This document shows positions 38,101 to 49,786 of a DNA stretch of 64,000 nt, one piece after another. The translations under genes and the position numbers were made by a program. The DNA comes from Micrasema longulum. Its lineage: Eukaryota; Arthropoda; Insecta; Trichoptera; Brachycentridae. Each line of letters starts with the position of its first letter. The first letter of the stretch is position 1. The DNA lies in NCBI GenBank assembly GCA_022494885.1, contig JAGVSM010003454.1, forward strand, positions 1 through 64,000, read 5' to 3'. The notes under the pieces were generated by a model. The model had not been told where the DNA came from and ran no database searches. It saw nothing but the letters and a program-made list of their open reading frames with translations.

Positions 38101-41100
38101 TTGTACATAGTTTATTTGTGACTTTCTCGCAAATATATATAGTCTTAGATGTACTTATTTTAAGACCCATGTCTTTTGCAGCCATTTCAAGTTTTAAGAA
38201 ATCATATTTTAATCCCGGGACAGTTCTGGAGATTAAGTCTAGGTCATCTTTAAAGGCTAATATCTGGGTGATCTTTCTAAAAATACCTGTTGTTTCTTCT
38301 TCTGCAACTCTTATGGATTTTTCAAGAGCAATAATAAACAACAGGCATGCCAGTGCATCACCTTGCCTTAGAACGTTGTACGTCTGGAATGGATCCGATT
38401 TGTTGTTTTGAACCTTTACCAATCATTGTGTTTTAGACATTTTCATTTTAGTGAGTCTTATTAGCTTTTTAGGAATCCCCAATTCCACCATCAAAAAAAT
38501 AAAGTAAATTAAATGAAAACAATTATTTTCTATTCTTTTTAAAATTTTGTATAACATTACATATTTTCAAAAAGAAATACAAGTTTTTTAAACCATATAA
38601 ACTTTGCGCTATTTTGCCTTTAATTCTGGGTAAAATTATTCCTTCAATAATCATTTTAAAAACATTTGGAACATTTTAAATCAAACCCTTTTTAATGGAA
38701 CGATGTTTTATTTCTTATTTTCTAAAGAATAGTATTTTGGTTGTAAATATTAAATTTCTACAGTACCCATGTTTTTTACCAAAAATTTCATGCCTTTCGA
38801 GTGGACATAATGTTTTCAGTGATATAAAATTTTGGAATACCTACCAAGCAAAATGTCCACAGTAACAGCGCTGAGGTTGTCGTGAATGTCAAAAGTTTTG
38901 CCAACTTCTGTCTTGAGCCGCTCACACAAAGCTCGACTATTGCTGTTGAATACTCCCATAAAGGACTTCAGGATATTCAGATGAAAAGTAGGAGCAATAA
39001 TTTTTCGATGTGATCTCCACTTTTCTCCTAAAAAAATATTGTTTTAATATACAAGGGCCACAAGTACTTTTTCATACAAAATCTCAGCAAATTATAATCA
39101 GAGAATAATAAATTCATTTGATGAATTTACACATATTATCACAACAGATATGGAAAACTAGGTACATCTTGGCATTTTTAGGATTTATGACACAGCATTG
39201 TCGGGTTTAAGTAATCTGCGTACTTATGTTTGCGAAAAAAATCATATGTTGACTTTTGTTGAGTACTTTTAAGGATTTTGTATTTTTTTAAAGAATTTTT
39301 GTTACCGTGGTTAATGCTTTCTTTCTTAATTGTTTCATTTTCATTATTTTTTTATTTCTTTTTGTGGCATTTTTTTAAAAGCATATAATAATTATGTGAC
39401 GTAAATCAAAACTGTTTGTAAGATTTCTAATAGTATTCGTGACATCAATTTTATGTACAATGTAGAAATAATCACTTTCATTATATTTCTATTTATTTAT
39501 ATTCACTTACATTATTATATTTACAAATACGCCCAAATGGCTTTAAAAAACAAAGTAAATTAAGATGAAAATTCACAAAGATAAAAAAAAAACATGCTTA
39601 TTTTTTCGGAAAATACAAAAATAAAGATGAAATGATATGTTAATACAAAGAAAAAACAATACAGAAGTAATTACAATTTTAAACCAAAAGACCTGGCTGA
39701 ATAAACATTGCACACAAAATAAACGCGTAATTAGTAAATTAGTATTGGAACTTAATAAGTGGAAGTTTCTAACACTGCGATTTGGCGCGTTAATGAAAAC
39801 CTAATTCAATAGCAACGGACTGTCCAAACAATTGTTTAGTATTCTTAATGATAAAATGATGCCGTGTTAGAATTATGTAATCAATATTTACTGACCTGTA
39901 CTAATAAGCAATCCTTCGCCCAGCCAAGGTTGGAAGAACTTGTATTCATCAGATTTGTCTATGTGAACATGACTACTGAGGATGACTTCTATATCGCGAG
40001 GATCCATAAGGAATACAGCCAACTTGTTACCAAACCAGGCTCTTCCAACTGAACCATAGTCTCTGCTTATCTCCATTAGTTTATCGACGACTTCTGCAAA
40101 ATAAATATTTATTTTTATTTGTAAATCGTGTAATATATAATATTGTTTAATTCAATGCATAATATTCCTGTGCAAAAGAAATAGTGATCATATTCGTTAA
40201 AACATAACATAATTATGATAACAAAGGAACAAACAACATTTTTGTAGTTTAAATAAAAGATTTAAAAAAATCAAAAATGACAAAATAATATTTTTATTTT
40301 TATTATTCCCTTTTCAAAGCTAATGATGCATAGGGCACTGAATTGGTATACCAACCGCAGCGTATCTGAATTTTTTTGGTTAAATAAAGGTAAGATAAAA
40401 AGTCTTTCGCCTCAGGTGCCAGTCCAGGGATTGTGAAATATTATTGCATAAAAACACATTTTTAAATAAATATTTTATATAACCATGTACGGAATCGAAC
40501 ACGAGACTTTTTGCATTGTAGGCAAATACGCTAACCATTTGAAAACGATGCTGACAACAAACCAACTTTGAACAAACATTGAAGTTTTGTAAATCAAATA
40601 AAAAATAAAAAAAAGAGATAAATTCAAACGAAGAAGATTTAAATGAAACATTAAACACTATAATTTTAGAAAAAAATATTGCTTTAATAATTCATAATTT
40701 ATTCTTTAATAAGTCATGTTTACAAATTGATTAGATTAATTGAATACATTTTATGTTATCAGGAAAGTATTAATTCCTAGACTTCAAGTTTCTAATATCA
40801 TTTTTTTAAATAGGAGTCGGTTATTTTTGCCTCGCTTATTATGTACAAAGCTTATATTATATACTGCAAAAGATATGTTACTTCTAACTTCTCTAACCGT
40901 AGTGTGAGGATCTGGTGGGATAATCGGCTGTGGCTTTGTTAAGGAACTTCTCCGCATTTGCTTCAACAGGAGGAAACCACAAAAAAATAATTCAGGAGAA
41001 TCTGGATCGTTGACAGACATCAACGGACCTTTCGTTCTAATATCCTTACCTGAAGGTTTCTTTCCCAGGACGATCAGGGCGTTTCCGAAGAATGGTACTT

Positions 41101-41260
41101 CCTGAGGTCCCGGGATGAGGTTGCCGAGGCGGAAGATCCTGGATTGTTTCTGCCACCAGTGACAGACATAAAGGATCAGGAAGCTGATAATGAGGCCATA
41201 ACACACGTTGGATTCCACTCTGGAATACTGCTCGGGTGTAATATCAGCGAACAGGAACAT
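26157..41260 (-). CDS. CYP4G: Cytochrome P450, CYP4G subfamily, complete
   Basis: Ten exons on the minus strand: 41260-41050, 40093-39896, 39027-38845, 36669-36600, 36041-35915, 34202-34037, 30939-30827, 27829-27592, 26586-26401 and 26326-26157. All phases fit (1,1,1,2,0,1,0,1,1) and give 553 residues, normal for CYP4G. An N-terminal ER anchor spans about residues 18-35, followed by the hinge IPGP (49-52). Helix C has KWRSHRK (about 138), helix [10 protein letters not shown] (about 356-364), helix K ETLR (about 414-417), and the haem loop [10 protein letters not shown] (about 489-498, Cys 496). Exon 6 (264-318) carries the charged insertion before the acidic [13 protein letters not shown], which is the CYP4G hallmark. 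CYP4G enzymes with P450 reductase turn long-chain aldehydes into cuticular hydrocarbons in the ER of oenocytes; that role is inferred from the family. Introns are filled with repeats, but no exon is damaged. Confidence 0.95.
26912..27338. repeat. MITE-2, 427 bp with about 45-bp terminal inverted repeats
   Basis: The left end CATTAAATGCTGGCATTCA and the right end (reverse complement CATTAAATGCCAGGATTCA) continue as TAGGCCGTTGGTTGAAT on both sides. The centre is AT-rich with repeated TTAACTTAA words and no coding capacity. It lies in the last-but-one CYP4G intron. Confidence 0.85.
28000..28462 (+). mobile_element. LINE 3' fragment (CR1/L2-like) with an ATAAA-type tail
   Basis: The frame at about 28055-28185 reads [19 protein letters not shown] then [15 protein letters not shown], the C-terminal end of a CR1/L2-type reverse transcriptase like that at 77-361. 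An AT-rich 3' UTR ends in (ATAA)n at about 28434-28462. Inserted in a CYP4G intron on the opposite strand to the gene. Confidence 0.75.
28463..30826. other. Remainder of a CYP4G intron
   Basis: Apart from the SINE-C at 29040-29160, the stretches 28500-28960 and 29640-30080 are less AT-rich and look like old element sequence, but I recognise no family. From about 30200 to 30600 it is AT-rich; a TCGACGGCTTACGCCTTTGA word at 30200 is the kind seen near the 3' ends of minus-strand retroelements. Confidence 0.45.
29040..29160 (-). mobile_element. SINE-C copy
   Basis: Minus-strand head GAGGCGCTGTGGCGCAATTA GTTAG..., box B GCGGGTTCGATTCCCGAC, then TCGCAAGAAAAAATCCAAGG. Matches the copy at 12818-12952 including the GCAAGAAAAAATCC join. 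Confidence 0.8.
31565..32090. repeat. MITE-1 copy, fold-back form
   Basis: Starts with an inverted arm (CAGGCGTTGCCTAGTATGTA, then CTCATCCGCATT), continues with TCTAGGCATTTACAGGGCTT, TGTCGTTGGCTAGTTTAAGT and CATTCTGCCTGAGC, and ends near AAGTATGTCCAAATGTTTGT, the family's outer end. Confidence 0.7.
32735..32965. repeat. MITE-1 copy with outer inverted repeat
   Basis: ATTTATTTCAACAGAGATGG at 32809 is mirrored by TTTTCTGTTGAAATAAATTT at 32935-32955. Between them are GTGTGTAAAGTGGCCACTTA and CCAGCCAATGACAGGTCTTA. The outer sequence TCCTCCTTAGGGAGTTATTC is shared with other copies. Confidence 0.75.
33030..33850 (+). repeat. Cys-rich module, copy A, with a nested 221-bp insertion
   Basis: Matches 49787-50360 over its whole length, from TAACTCTTAAAAGACTGTGG to the CAAGTCTTGTATCG region. 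A short frame at 33386 reads [14 protein letters not shown]. Copy A is split at 33435-33655 by an insertion flanked by the 11-bp direct repeat TAAGGTTAAAT (33424-33434 and 33656-33666). The insertion is itself a fold-back: AGAAATCAAACACTGATTT at 33492 is inverted at 33630-33649. The second coding-like segment of copy B is broken here by a stop. Confidence 0.7.
34203..35914. other. CYP4G intron, no feature recognised
   Basis: Very AT-rich in 34340-34900. At 34930-35040 and 35280-35480 it is more mixed (TTGGCCACGCCCCTAATACG; CACGCACGCCGATTATACGG), but nothing there is recognisable. Confidence 0.5.
37440..38430 (-). mobile_element. RTE-like LINE relic (reverse transcriptase palm to C-terminus)
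   Basis: Minus-strand frames at 38422-38090 ([20 protein letters not shown], with the catalytic region reading AFKDDLDLI where an active enzyme has a Y/F-ADD motif) and 38034-37768 ([36 protein letters not shown]) continue to a [13 protein letters not shown] and RPGPTTGC end at about 37460. This is the standard order of RTE ORF2, broken by several frameshifts and an Ala-to-Lys-type change in the active-site box. It lies in a CYP4G intron, in the same orientation as the gene. Confidence 0.85.
39028..39895. other. CYP4G intron with a decayed MITE-1 piece
   Basis: A weak MITE-1 match at 39135-39225 (ATCACAACAGATATGGAAAA, TTGTCGGGTTTAAGT). The rest is AT-rich and unrecognised. Confidence 0.45.
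40300..40560 (-). mobile_element. SINE-A copy
   Basis: Minus-strand copy: tail ATGATGCATAGGGCACTGAA at 40322, body CGCCTCAGGTGCCAGTCCAG at 40410 and head CGGAATCGAACACGAGACTT at 40490 (plus-strand wording). It lies in the first CYP4G intron. Confidence 0.75.
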
Positions 41261-41400
41261 TTTAGAAACAGCATTCAGTTCAATTTAGTTACTTGTCCCT
41301 GAAATGAGCTTGCGGCGATAAAACACGTAAAAAGAATACCTACAAGAATAATTAATAATACAAAAATATAATATATAAGTGTTTCGCCGTCAAAGTGGTG
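41261..41400 (-). promoter_or_regulatory. CYP4G 5' flank: possible 5' UTR acceptor and TATA-like sequence
   Basis: The codon ATG at 41260 is preceded by TTTCTAAA, a good insect start context. Reading outward, CTCATTTCAG at about 41299 could be a splice acceptor of a non-coding first exon, and a TATATATTATA tract at about 41375-41395 could be a TATA box if transcription starts locally. Sequence alone cannot choose between them. Confidence 0.3.
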
Positions 41401-41689
41401 AAGACCCGAGTGAAAAATACTTTGTAAATTATATTATTCATATTTAAAGCTAAAATAAATCGATTATATCTTACGAAGTACGTGTCTGGGGTCTCACCTT
41501 CTGGTCTCATATGGGTAAAATTTATGACATTTAGGTGAGTCTGTTAAAAGGGATTATGCCGAATAGCGTAATCCGTGAGGCGAAACATATGGGCAAAGGT
41601 GTATATTTTACATTCTGTTATGTACTGCCGGTAAAACAACTCTGTGACTACAAATATTTATTGTAGATCACTTTGTTAAACCGGAATAT

Positions 41690-41900
41690 AAAAAAAGAGT
41701 TTCCCACACTCACAACACTAGACACAAAACTAAGGGTTCCCTGGTCGTTCCCCGAATTACAAATTACTCCGGAGAACGAACATTAAATTGCTTTATTCCA
41801 AGGTTGTTCAGTGATATCCCGCAAAGCATTATTAACACGGAAGATCTTCAATTGGAAAAAAAATAACTGATGAAATATCTGCTAAATGCTTTATAGTAAC
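41690..41900 (+). mobile_element. LINE C-terminal fragment
   Basis: One frame reads RHKTKGSLVVPRITNYSGER then TLNCFIPRLFSDIPQSI and NTEDLQLEKK, the C-terminal end of a CR1- or Jockey-like reverse transcriptase. Only about 60 codons remain. Confidence 0.65.
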
Positions 41901-42532
41901 AGTTAAAAGGTAATAAATATTTATACATAACTAGCGGACCCGACAGACGTTGTCCTGCCCAAACTTTGGCTTGCCTGCTATTAGCTGGTTCGGCAAACGC
42001 AAAATCTCAAAGATTTGAAAAACAATTTATTAAAAATATTTTTTATTACTTTTTGAAGATTTCATTTATCAATAATAATTATTATTTAACTATACTTTTA
42101 GCAACACTGACAAAATAAGCACATTTTAATTTTTCTTTATTTTTTTTTCGATCATCTCTTCAACTGAACATATTGAACTAAAATTATTTTTTTCCAGTAT
42201 ACAAATTTATAGCTTCACACAAGATGTAACCAGTAGGTCATATGTATACATGCTTGAACGCATAATTTCAACCGATAAGAAGGGAGTCCCTAATATTTAT
42301 AAGTCCTTCCACAAAGTAAACAAATGTATTTTATTAATATTTAAAGCATTAACTTTGTGGTCAAAGATTTTAATAAATGTTATTAAATATTTGTATATAT
42401 TTTATGTTTTTTATTTAAAAAAAAATATATATATTTGGACCCCTGTATTTAGTAGCCTTACGTGTCATGTACAAGGCTAAGGTACTCGGAGAAAAAAAAA
42501 GTTTTTGTTTGTCTTGGAAATGGGATGTTCGA

Positions 42533-42829
42533 TCACTGATTTTGGTTTATTACCTTTATGAGTCCAATCACCATTGTTGCAAAGTTCAAGAACAATGGCG
42601 CGTGATAACTACTTTTAACTACAGTGTGGATATATGTTAAGGATATTCCATCTTTCCTGCATTCTGCTTCAAGATTATGGCGTTGCAAACTGAAAAATGG
42701 GCACTGAAATAACAGATGTGAACTCTGTGAAGAAATATCATCGCATGGACAATAGTCATCATTCCTTAATTTAAACCTATATAGATAACTTCTCATAGCT
42801 CCGTGTCCGGTAAAAATTTGGGTCGTTTC
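42533..42829 (-). mobile_element. LINE C-terminal fragment with a CCHC-like motif
   Basis: Minus-strand frame TQIFTGHGAMRSYLYRFKL, then CPCDDISSQSSHLLFQCP, the C-x-C...H-x4-C pattern found after the reverse transcriptase in R1/Jockey-type elements, then LQRHNLEAEC. It abuts the fold-back element at 42829. Confidence 0.8.
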
Positions 42830-43366
42830 GAATATTTGTATATAATCACTTACCGACTTTTCTATGTCTACCGGTTTCGAGACGTACCCGTCTTTTTGTC
42901 AGGACACCAATTAAACCGACATGCAAACCAAATAATAAAGGGTTGAAAGTAAATAATATGGCAATATTTCACATTAAGAAAGCTTTAAAAAATAATGTAC
43001 GTTTGATCAATAATCAAACAAACTTCCAATATAGTCCTTTATACGACGTTCCACTGTAATGGTCACCCTATTAAATCTATTAAGCTTACCCCCTCCCTGC
43101 ATCCCCTCTACTTTTTTCATTAATGCCCAAAAACAGAATATTTTCATAATTATACAGTGCACGTTTGTCCTAATCAGTGCATGTGCTTAGTAAAATGCAT
43201 GGCGTGTTGGTTTTATATTTTTGTGCAACAACTATGCTGAAGATGTATGGTAGGTTTTGTATGTTGGTTTGCATGTTGGTTTAATTGGTGTCCTGACGAA
43301 GAGATGGGTACGTCTCGAAACCGGTGGACATAGAAAAGTCGATAAGTGGTTATATACAAATATTTT
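42829..43366. repeat. Fold-back element with about 100-bp inverted arms
   Basis: Left arm 42829-42932 and right arm 43264-43366 are inverted copies with roughly eight mismatches: TCGAAACCGGT(A/G)GACATAGA, GGTTTAATTGGTGTCCTGAC and TTGGTTTGCATGT occur in both. The 330-bp spacer has no coding content. A degenerate relative is at 4087-4200. Confidence 0.85.
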
Positions 43367-43572
43367 ATAACATTTATTAAAAAAATATTCATTTGTTATG
43401 CTTTGTATACTTTGCATACGTAATTAACAATATTCTAAAGCATCAAACATAGGTTTTACAATAATCACGAGAACTTTTTAAAAATTATCGTTTACCATTA
43501 ATGTGGCAGAATGTACGTCACGACTGTCGCACGTAGCGTTTCATCCTTTTTGCCTACCTCTACGGAGAAATT

Positions 43573-44785
43573 TTATTTTTATTTTATTTTATTTTATTTC
43601 ATTGGAAAGCCAACAGACATTAATAAATTTATAAGATACAATTATACCATAAATACATATCATAAAGTCCAATTAGAGGCTTTCACATAATATTGTTAAT
43701 GTAAATGTTGTCACATAAAAATTATACATCACATAAAATAACTAATCATACAAAACTTATAATATTACTAGAAATGTATTTGTAAATGAAATACGTATTA
43801 TTCAAAATATATCTACTTTTGAATATTGGTCACACAGTTGCATATTTTAATTTTTTTTATTTATTAATAACAAATTAAAATACAATATTACAACCAAATA
43901 CAATTTTTTAAATTAATCACAAACATATATTTACATCAACGTTTCCCATTACATAAAAGAAATAAACAATTCTTGTGTACATAATGGGGAGTGACGTCTT
44001 ACAATAGATTATTTTATTTTAATCAATAATACTTTTAGAATAACATAAATAATTTACAAGAAAGATAAAAACGATGTTTTCAATCAGTGTTACATAAAGA
44101 AGAATTAAAGATGTAGTTTTTAACTTCTTTCTTAATATATAATACAAATATATTTGACCATACAGTGTAAATTTATTATGTGCATACAGAACTGCACTTA
44201 ACCCGCATAATGTAGGCTGCGGATTTTAGGCGCAACATCATAACTTGAATTATTTTTGAAAATTTCACTTTTAAAGGAAGTTAAAGATATGTTATTAATA
44301 TCAACACGATTTCATTTCTGATTACACATATTGCAGGTTCTATTTACGAATGAATTTCGAAAAGATTTAGTAGAACATTTAGAAAATTTAAAAAGAGATT
44401 GGTTTCTGGTCTGCGTTACTAGGACTCTAAAATAATTAAGTGATAGAATCTTAGGGCAATCTATCATGTTATTCAAAGTTTTATACATAAACATGGCGTC
44501 ACCCATGTTCATTCGAGTTTGGAGAGTTTGGAGTTTAGGTAAGTTTGTAGATTCATCTGGACCTGTATTCTGAGTCAACCGTCTAAAATTGCAGTACGAT
44601 AAAAATTTGGATTGCATAGATTCAATTCGGTTAATGTATTTTTTGTATTGAGGGCTCCAAGCGGGATATGCGAATTCTAATTGACTTCGAACATATGTAA
44701 AGTAAAGAGTTCTAAGAGTGCGCGCATGATTGAACTCTCCCCCTATACGGAAGAGGAAACCTAACATTTGGTATGATTTTTTCAC
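43573..44785 (-). mobile_element. Jockey-like LINE, 3' part
   Basis: A 157-codon open frame (44785-44312) reads RTLYFTYVRSQLEFAYPAWS, PQYKKYINRIESMQSKFLSY and MFMYKTLNNMIDCPKILS, the thumb-to-C-terminus of Jockey/CR1-type reverse transcriptases. Downstream on the minus strand lies an AT-rich 3' UTR that may end at the (ATAAA)n tract at about 43575-43600, or earlier at about 43855. The frame is intact over its length, so it is a fairly young 5'-truncated copy. Confidence 0.85.
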
Positions 44786-44849
44786 AATTGAGACGTGATG
44801 ACGTGATAGTAGTAATAGTAGTTATTTTGTAGATAGTTGTTATACAACA

Positions 44850-44945
44850 GATAAGTGAATGGTACACAGTGTTTAAATTGGCCACTTAAACCAGCCAATG
44901 ACAATTCACAAGCCCTGTAAATACCTAGACTTCCATATTACATTT
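44850..44945. repeat. MITE-1 fragment
   Basis: GAATGGTACACAGTGTTTAA, TTGGCCACTTAAACCAGCCA and CCTAGACTTCCATATTACA match one arm of the family. Confidence 0.7.
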
Positions 44946-45514
44946 GTGTTGCAAATTTAAAAAAAACAACTTGTAGTTTTTGACGTTTGAGGTTAAGAAA
45001 GTTAAAAGGGTTTTTCTAAATATTTGATTGTACGGACTCCCTTCTTAAAGAGGTTAGATATTTCTATTGAAAATATACCTCTAAGATTACGTAGGCAAAT
45101 GGTAATTCAGTGAAGCCCTTTTGTGGACCCCAGCGCCCCCTTTGACCTCGTTCTATGAATCATTTAAGTTTAATTAGGCAATTTTAAATACAGGTTCCTA
45201 TTTTTAAAAATGCGTTAAGAAATTAAAAAAATATTAGCATAGGATAGAGTTACACATAATTAAAAGGGCACCAAATAAATGAGGTTTGGCTCAAACACAT
45301 TTGGTCATTGTTTTATTTAAAATAAAATTATAAGTTTAGCGTGCATTGAAAGCAATTATTTTAATTGGAAATAATTGAATTTATTATTTATCAAATGAAG
45401 AAAATATTTATCAAAACGTATAAATATATATGTAATATAATATAAATGTATGTTAAGTATAAGTTAAAGCTATTTTATTTCTCTATTTCAAATGACTCTT
45501 ATAACAGATATTTT

Positions 45515-45600
45515 TTGCGTCCGCCTGGTGTTTAAATGGTCAGCGCGTTTGCCTTCCAGTGGTTTCGGGTTCGATTCGAAACGTGGTTGTCATGGATATA
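45515..45600 (+). mobile_element. SINE-A-type head only
   Basis: GTCCGCCTGGTGTTTAAATG GTCAGCGCG..., box B GGTTCGATTCGAAACG and the start of the body (ATGGATATAATTTT). The rest is missing or beyond recognition. Confidence 0.6.
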
Positions 45601-46129
45601 ATTTTATGAGAGAATCGGGTAATGATTATGTGACTGGTGTCACGGATTAATGGATCAGAGGTCGCAGGTTTGAACTTCACTAAACCCCAACTCGATTTCC
45701 ATTTTCTAATATTGAGTTAATTACAACCGCTAAAATGGCCCCCGAAATGGAAATATTTGAGTAATGAAGAATTTTTTTTTAATATTACGAATATGTTTAT
45801 AAACTAAAAAAATACAACATATTAATTATTATTAATATCTATACTTTCCCAAACTGTGTTCCGAGGAGCCTTAATCGGTTTTCCTCAAAAATTTTGAGTG
45901 ATTCTATTCCTTGTATATTTAAACATCTTCTTCTTCATATTGGAAGGTGAGTGATGGTCAATCTCTACTGATGTTTATGTACTCGTATACGTACATAACT
46001 TGAAATAACTCTTTTGCAATAGTTTCCGAAAACCAGTAAGGATGATTCCTGGATTCGGGACCTGTTTTCTGTGACAATTAAACCAGTAGGTCTAAGCGCA
46101 TGTGATTATGAATATCTTATACATATTAC

Positions 46130-46260
46130 AATAAATATGGCAAAAGGACACTGCAATACAGTATACCTCAAATATTAAACATGTTACCAAACAATATTAA
46201 AAATACTGAGTTAAATGCAGGAGTGAGACGTTTGCTCAAATTATGGTTAATAGAAAAAAA
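46130..46260 (+). mobile_element. LINE C-terminal fragment
   Basis: One frame reads RTLQYSIPQILNMLPNNIKN then GVRRLLKLWLIE, the short C-terminal block after the reverse transcriptase of a CR1/Jockey-like element. Confidence 0.6.
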
Positions 46261-48170
46261 AAATGGTATTAGTGATGGTTTTGAATTTTTGATAACGCAA
46301 TATGTAATGTTTATCAAGTAAAATTATTATTAATGTAGGTTAAGTGTTAATAATCGATGCAATTTATAAGAACCTGCTGACGAGTTGCATGTATGCAACT
46401 CAGCAGGACTTTAATTTAAGACTATTTTGTAAATATTAAAAAAAAAAAATCTGTGACTTATTTGGAACAAAAATCAGCTATTAAATGACTTAAGGAGGAG
46501 TTTGTTAGAAGAGTTCGCCAATGTGTAAAAACGAGATATCTTTGATTTGCTTCTGTCTGTGTATGCGAAGTGGGTCTAATTACATTACAACAAATTCAAC
46601 GTGCGGAAATAAGTTCGACGTCACAACAGATCGTGGGCATACAAGAGAAATTGACCAAGTGACAAAATCAATAATGTTTAGGGGAGCCATTTTAGTGTTT
46701 TTCTAGAGTTCAATTGCTTCTCAAAGATCAGATTTTTCACAGAGGTGGTTTGTAATTTTACATTATATGTACGGTACTTTCAACTTTAACTTAAAGTATA
46801 AACATATTTTTAAAACTTAGTCAATTTTACCTGTAAAATTTGTCATGAAATTTGGCAGATAATAATTTTTGTTTCGTTCATTGAGGGAGGTAGTATTTTA
46901 TTTTATTTTACAACTATAAATGATGTTTTTGGGTTTTTTTATTATAACAATCCATTTTTTTATATTTATGAAGGTTAAATAAATACAGAAATACAAAATA
47001 AATGAAAAAGAACACATAATTAAGAAGTGGTACGTAATTATCTAAAGACTAAATTTTATTAATGAACTTTTTATTAAAAAAACCGTATTTGTCAAATACA
47101 AGGAGTGGACTAATTTACTAACTACTGACTACTAACTCTAACAAACTCTTCACTGGTGACATCACCTACAAGTAAAATTGACTAACTGTTACTTGGTCAA
47201 TTCTTTGGATCTTAAATTTACTAATAAAAGTGACTATGTGTGTTGGTAAGTTTTACCTGTCAAAAATCTGTGAGGTTCTATCAAATGGTCACATATTTTA
47301 CAAATGAAATTCTTTTTAGAGTGCAAAATCGATTTGTTATTTTTACCAGTCAAGCATTATGCTAATACGATGTCAAAAAGTCAATAATCTCAATTTCGTC
47401 ATTTTTGCAAATGGTCGCTTTTACTTGTATAACCACGAGTTATAATAATTTAACTCACCAATATTGCGCCTGATATAAACTAAAACTGCGATTTAAGAAT
47501 TAAAAATCATCAGTAATTAAGAGTTTAATTTACTTACGTGTACCGTCAAAATTTTACTCTTGGAAGTGTTCCGTTTATGAAAAAGTTTGGGAATCTCTAA
47601 TCTATAACTATCCGTTACAGTTAATACTTTTGAATAAACTACAATATGGAAGCAAATCTAAATTAATCAATGTACGAAAAAAATCGTGTCGTTTATATGG
47701 AATATCGCGGTATACGTATTCTTGAAAATGGTTTATTTTTTAAAACAAACAATTTTAGTGAATGCATATTTAAAGTATGTATGTAATTTAATACAGTATG
47801 ATTAAGGATATAAAAATATGAACCTGTAAATTATCCCTTCTGCGGTTTGCAAAAAATGAAATGTTTTGGTTACTTGTCGTAACTTGAGAAATCTTCAAAA
47901 TTGACATCTTGTTTACAATGTAAAAGTAATATCTGTACTTACCGTATTTGTACTTAAGTTTACGCATATTTGTGGTTTTGAGAAAACTTAAAAATGCACT
48001 TACATAGTATTTAGAAATAGATCGATAAATTGGGGCAAAGGAGAACGGGCAACAATGTACGGAGCGTTGCCTCACAGCAAGATGGGCGTACTTGCTCCCA
48101 TTTCAAAGGGTTATAACGGTAGTCAGATGGCAGAAGGGACCATATGTAATTTTCAAAGATGTTCAGGAGA
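46261..48170. other. Stretch without recognised features
   Basis: AT-rich and unique-looking. The frame at 46521-46706 and the minus frame at 48075-47788 show no family resemblance. A MITE-1 scrap (CTTCCATATTCCCTCCTC, CGTTGAAATAAATTTAG) follows at 48185-48240. Confidence 0.5.
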
Positions 48171-48269
48171 GCTGAAATAAGAGTAAACTTCCATATTCCC
48201 TCCTCAAAAATGGTTTTCCTCTCCGTTGAAATAAATTTAGTCAGTCAAAAATATTTCAATAAAAACAAA

Positions 48270-48510
48270 TTATTTACTTCACTAGTTCATATGAATCAAC
48301 CAATGATAAGAAAGTTACGGAAGATTTCGGGTTAGCTTGCCGTCAATGAACCAATAGGCAGAACTGATTGTAAGGTTATTTCAGAAATACATAACTTAGA
48401 GCTGATAATACGAGATAAAAAATTGAAAAAAATCGATTTTGGCTAAGTTTAATAGTCTTTTAACTTATTTCAAAAAAACCACTGAACTTCCTCATTACTA
48501 GAACTCACCC
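48270..48510 (+). repeat. Dispersed repeat 'P' copy
   Basis: CACTAGTTCATATGAATCAA, GGAAGATTTCGGGTTAGCTT, GGTTATTTCAGAAAT and CACTGAACTTCCTCATTAC, in the same order as at 3300-3560 and 20930-21110. Confidence 0.65.
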
Positions 48511-48935
48511 TATTCTTTGCCAGTACCCCATGGAACAAATTAGCCCAAGAATTCTCAGAAGATTTGTGCCCTACAGTTCATTGACATAACGACGTATTCC
48601 TGCAAGGATAAATAATATGTAATATTTTAAATACCTGTTGTTTCTCGTTGACACAAAAAGACGCATGTAAAGAGTGAAGATTGGCGGTTTAGCCCTCATT
48701 AATCGCAGAGAGAGGAACTTTTAACTCTTCCGGGCCTGAAGGGGTTATCTAGGGTTTCCCCGAAGCATTTTCTTTTTAATAACTTTTTTGTTCATCAGCA
48801 TATTGAATTTTTTTTGCTTAATTCTTCCCTATCATGTTAAAAATGTATTAAAAATATAAAAAGATTTTTCTGCCGAATTCCTTAAATAATGATTGATATT
48901 TGTATTTGCTTTACTCCTGTGCGTAGCAAACACGT

Positions 48936-49190
48936 CGGCCTCTGTAGCGGTTATCGTGCGTGTCTACCATACAAGAGGTCTCGGGTTCGATTCGTGACAA
49001 GGTTGACACAAAATATTTATTTGAAAAAAAACATTTTTTAGACTACAATATTTCATAGTCCCTGGACTGGCACCTGAAGCTTAAGACTGATCATCTTACC
49101 TTCATGCAAATTAAATAATCAAGATACGCGATTGGTGTGCCAGTGCAGTGACCTATGCACCATTAGGTGTGGAAAGGGAATGATGATGAT
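48936..49190 (+). mobile_element. SINE-A copy, near full length
   Basis: Head CGGCCTCTGTAGCGGTTATC, box B GGTTCGATTCGTGACAAGG, body TAGTCCCTGGACTGGCACCT and tail CCTATGCACCATTAGGTGTG ending in GATGATGATG. TAGCAAAC occurs just before (48924) and just after (49198), a likely remnant of the target-site duplication. Confidence 0.8.
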
Positions 49191-49786
49191 GTGGAAATAG
49201 CAAACGTTACAATTCAAAACAATAATCATTGATATGTTAGTCAATTTGCACGTGTGCTTCTTTCTATTTAGTCGTTCATTTCCAGTGATAACCACAAAAA
49301 TCCTGATTGCATGCATTAAATTTTCCCCTCCCAACTACGACAAATATATTGTTTTCAATGTTTAACATATATATTTAAGAACCCAAATTTATTTACAAGT
49401 CATTCAAATTAACTGTCCATTATTTATTATAGGAGCAAAAATTCATTAACCTTTTCTTGTATACCCACGAACAGGTCATGCCTTTATGGGATTTTTTGTT
49501 TACTATTTGTACTTTTAATATGTATTTCAATATAATAATGCTTTATTTTTTGAATACTCTATTTTACCTCTTATGTATATTGTAAAAAAAAAAAAAAAAA
49601 AACTCTCCGCTGTACTTCGCCGCTACCGGATTGCCTGACTTTAGATCAATGTCATACAACGTGTAGCAGCAAGAGGAGCGTGTAGCATCTTCTCGCAACG
49701 GTATTTTATGAAAAACGTATGAAATATTATGAAACAGGCTATAAGGCACAGAAACACTACTATGACAATCATAATGTCATTTTTTC

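Noticed and set aside
44312..44785. The 157-codon intact frame as a host gene
   Set aside because: Its sequence is the thumb and C-terminus of a Jockey-like reverse transcriptase; it has no start context or partner exons.
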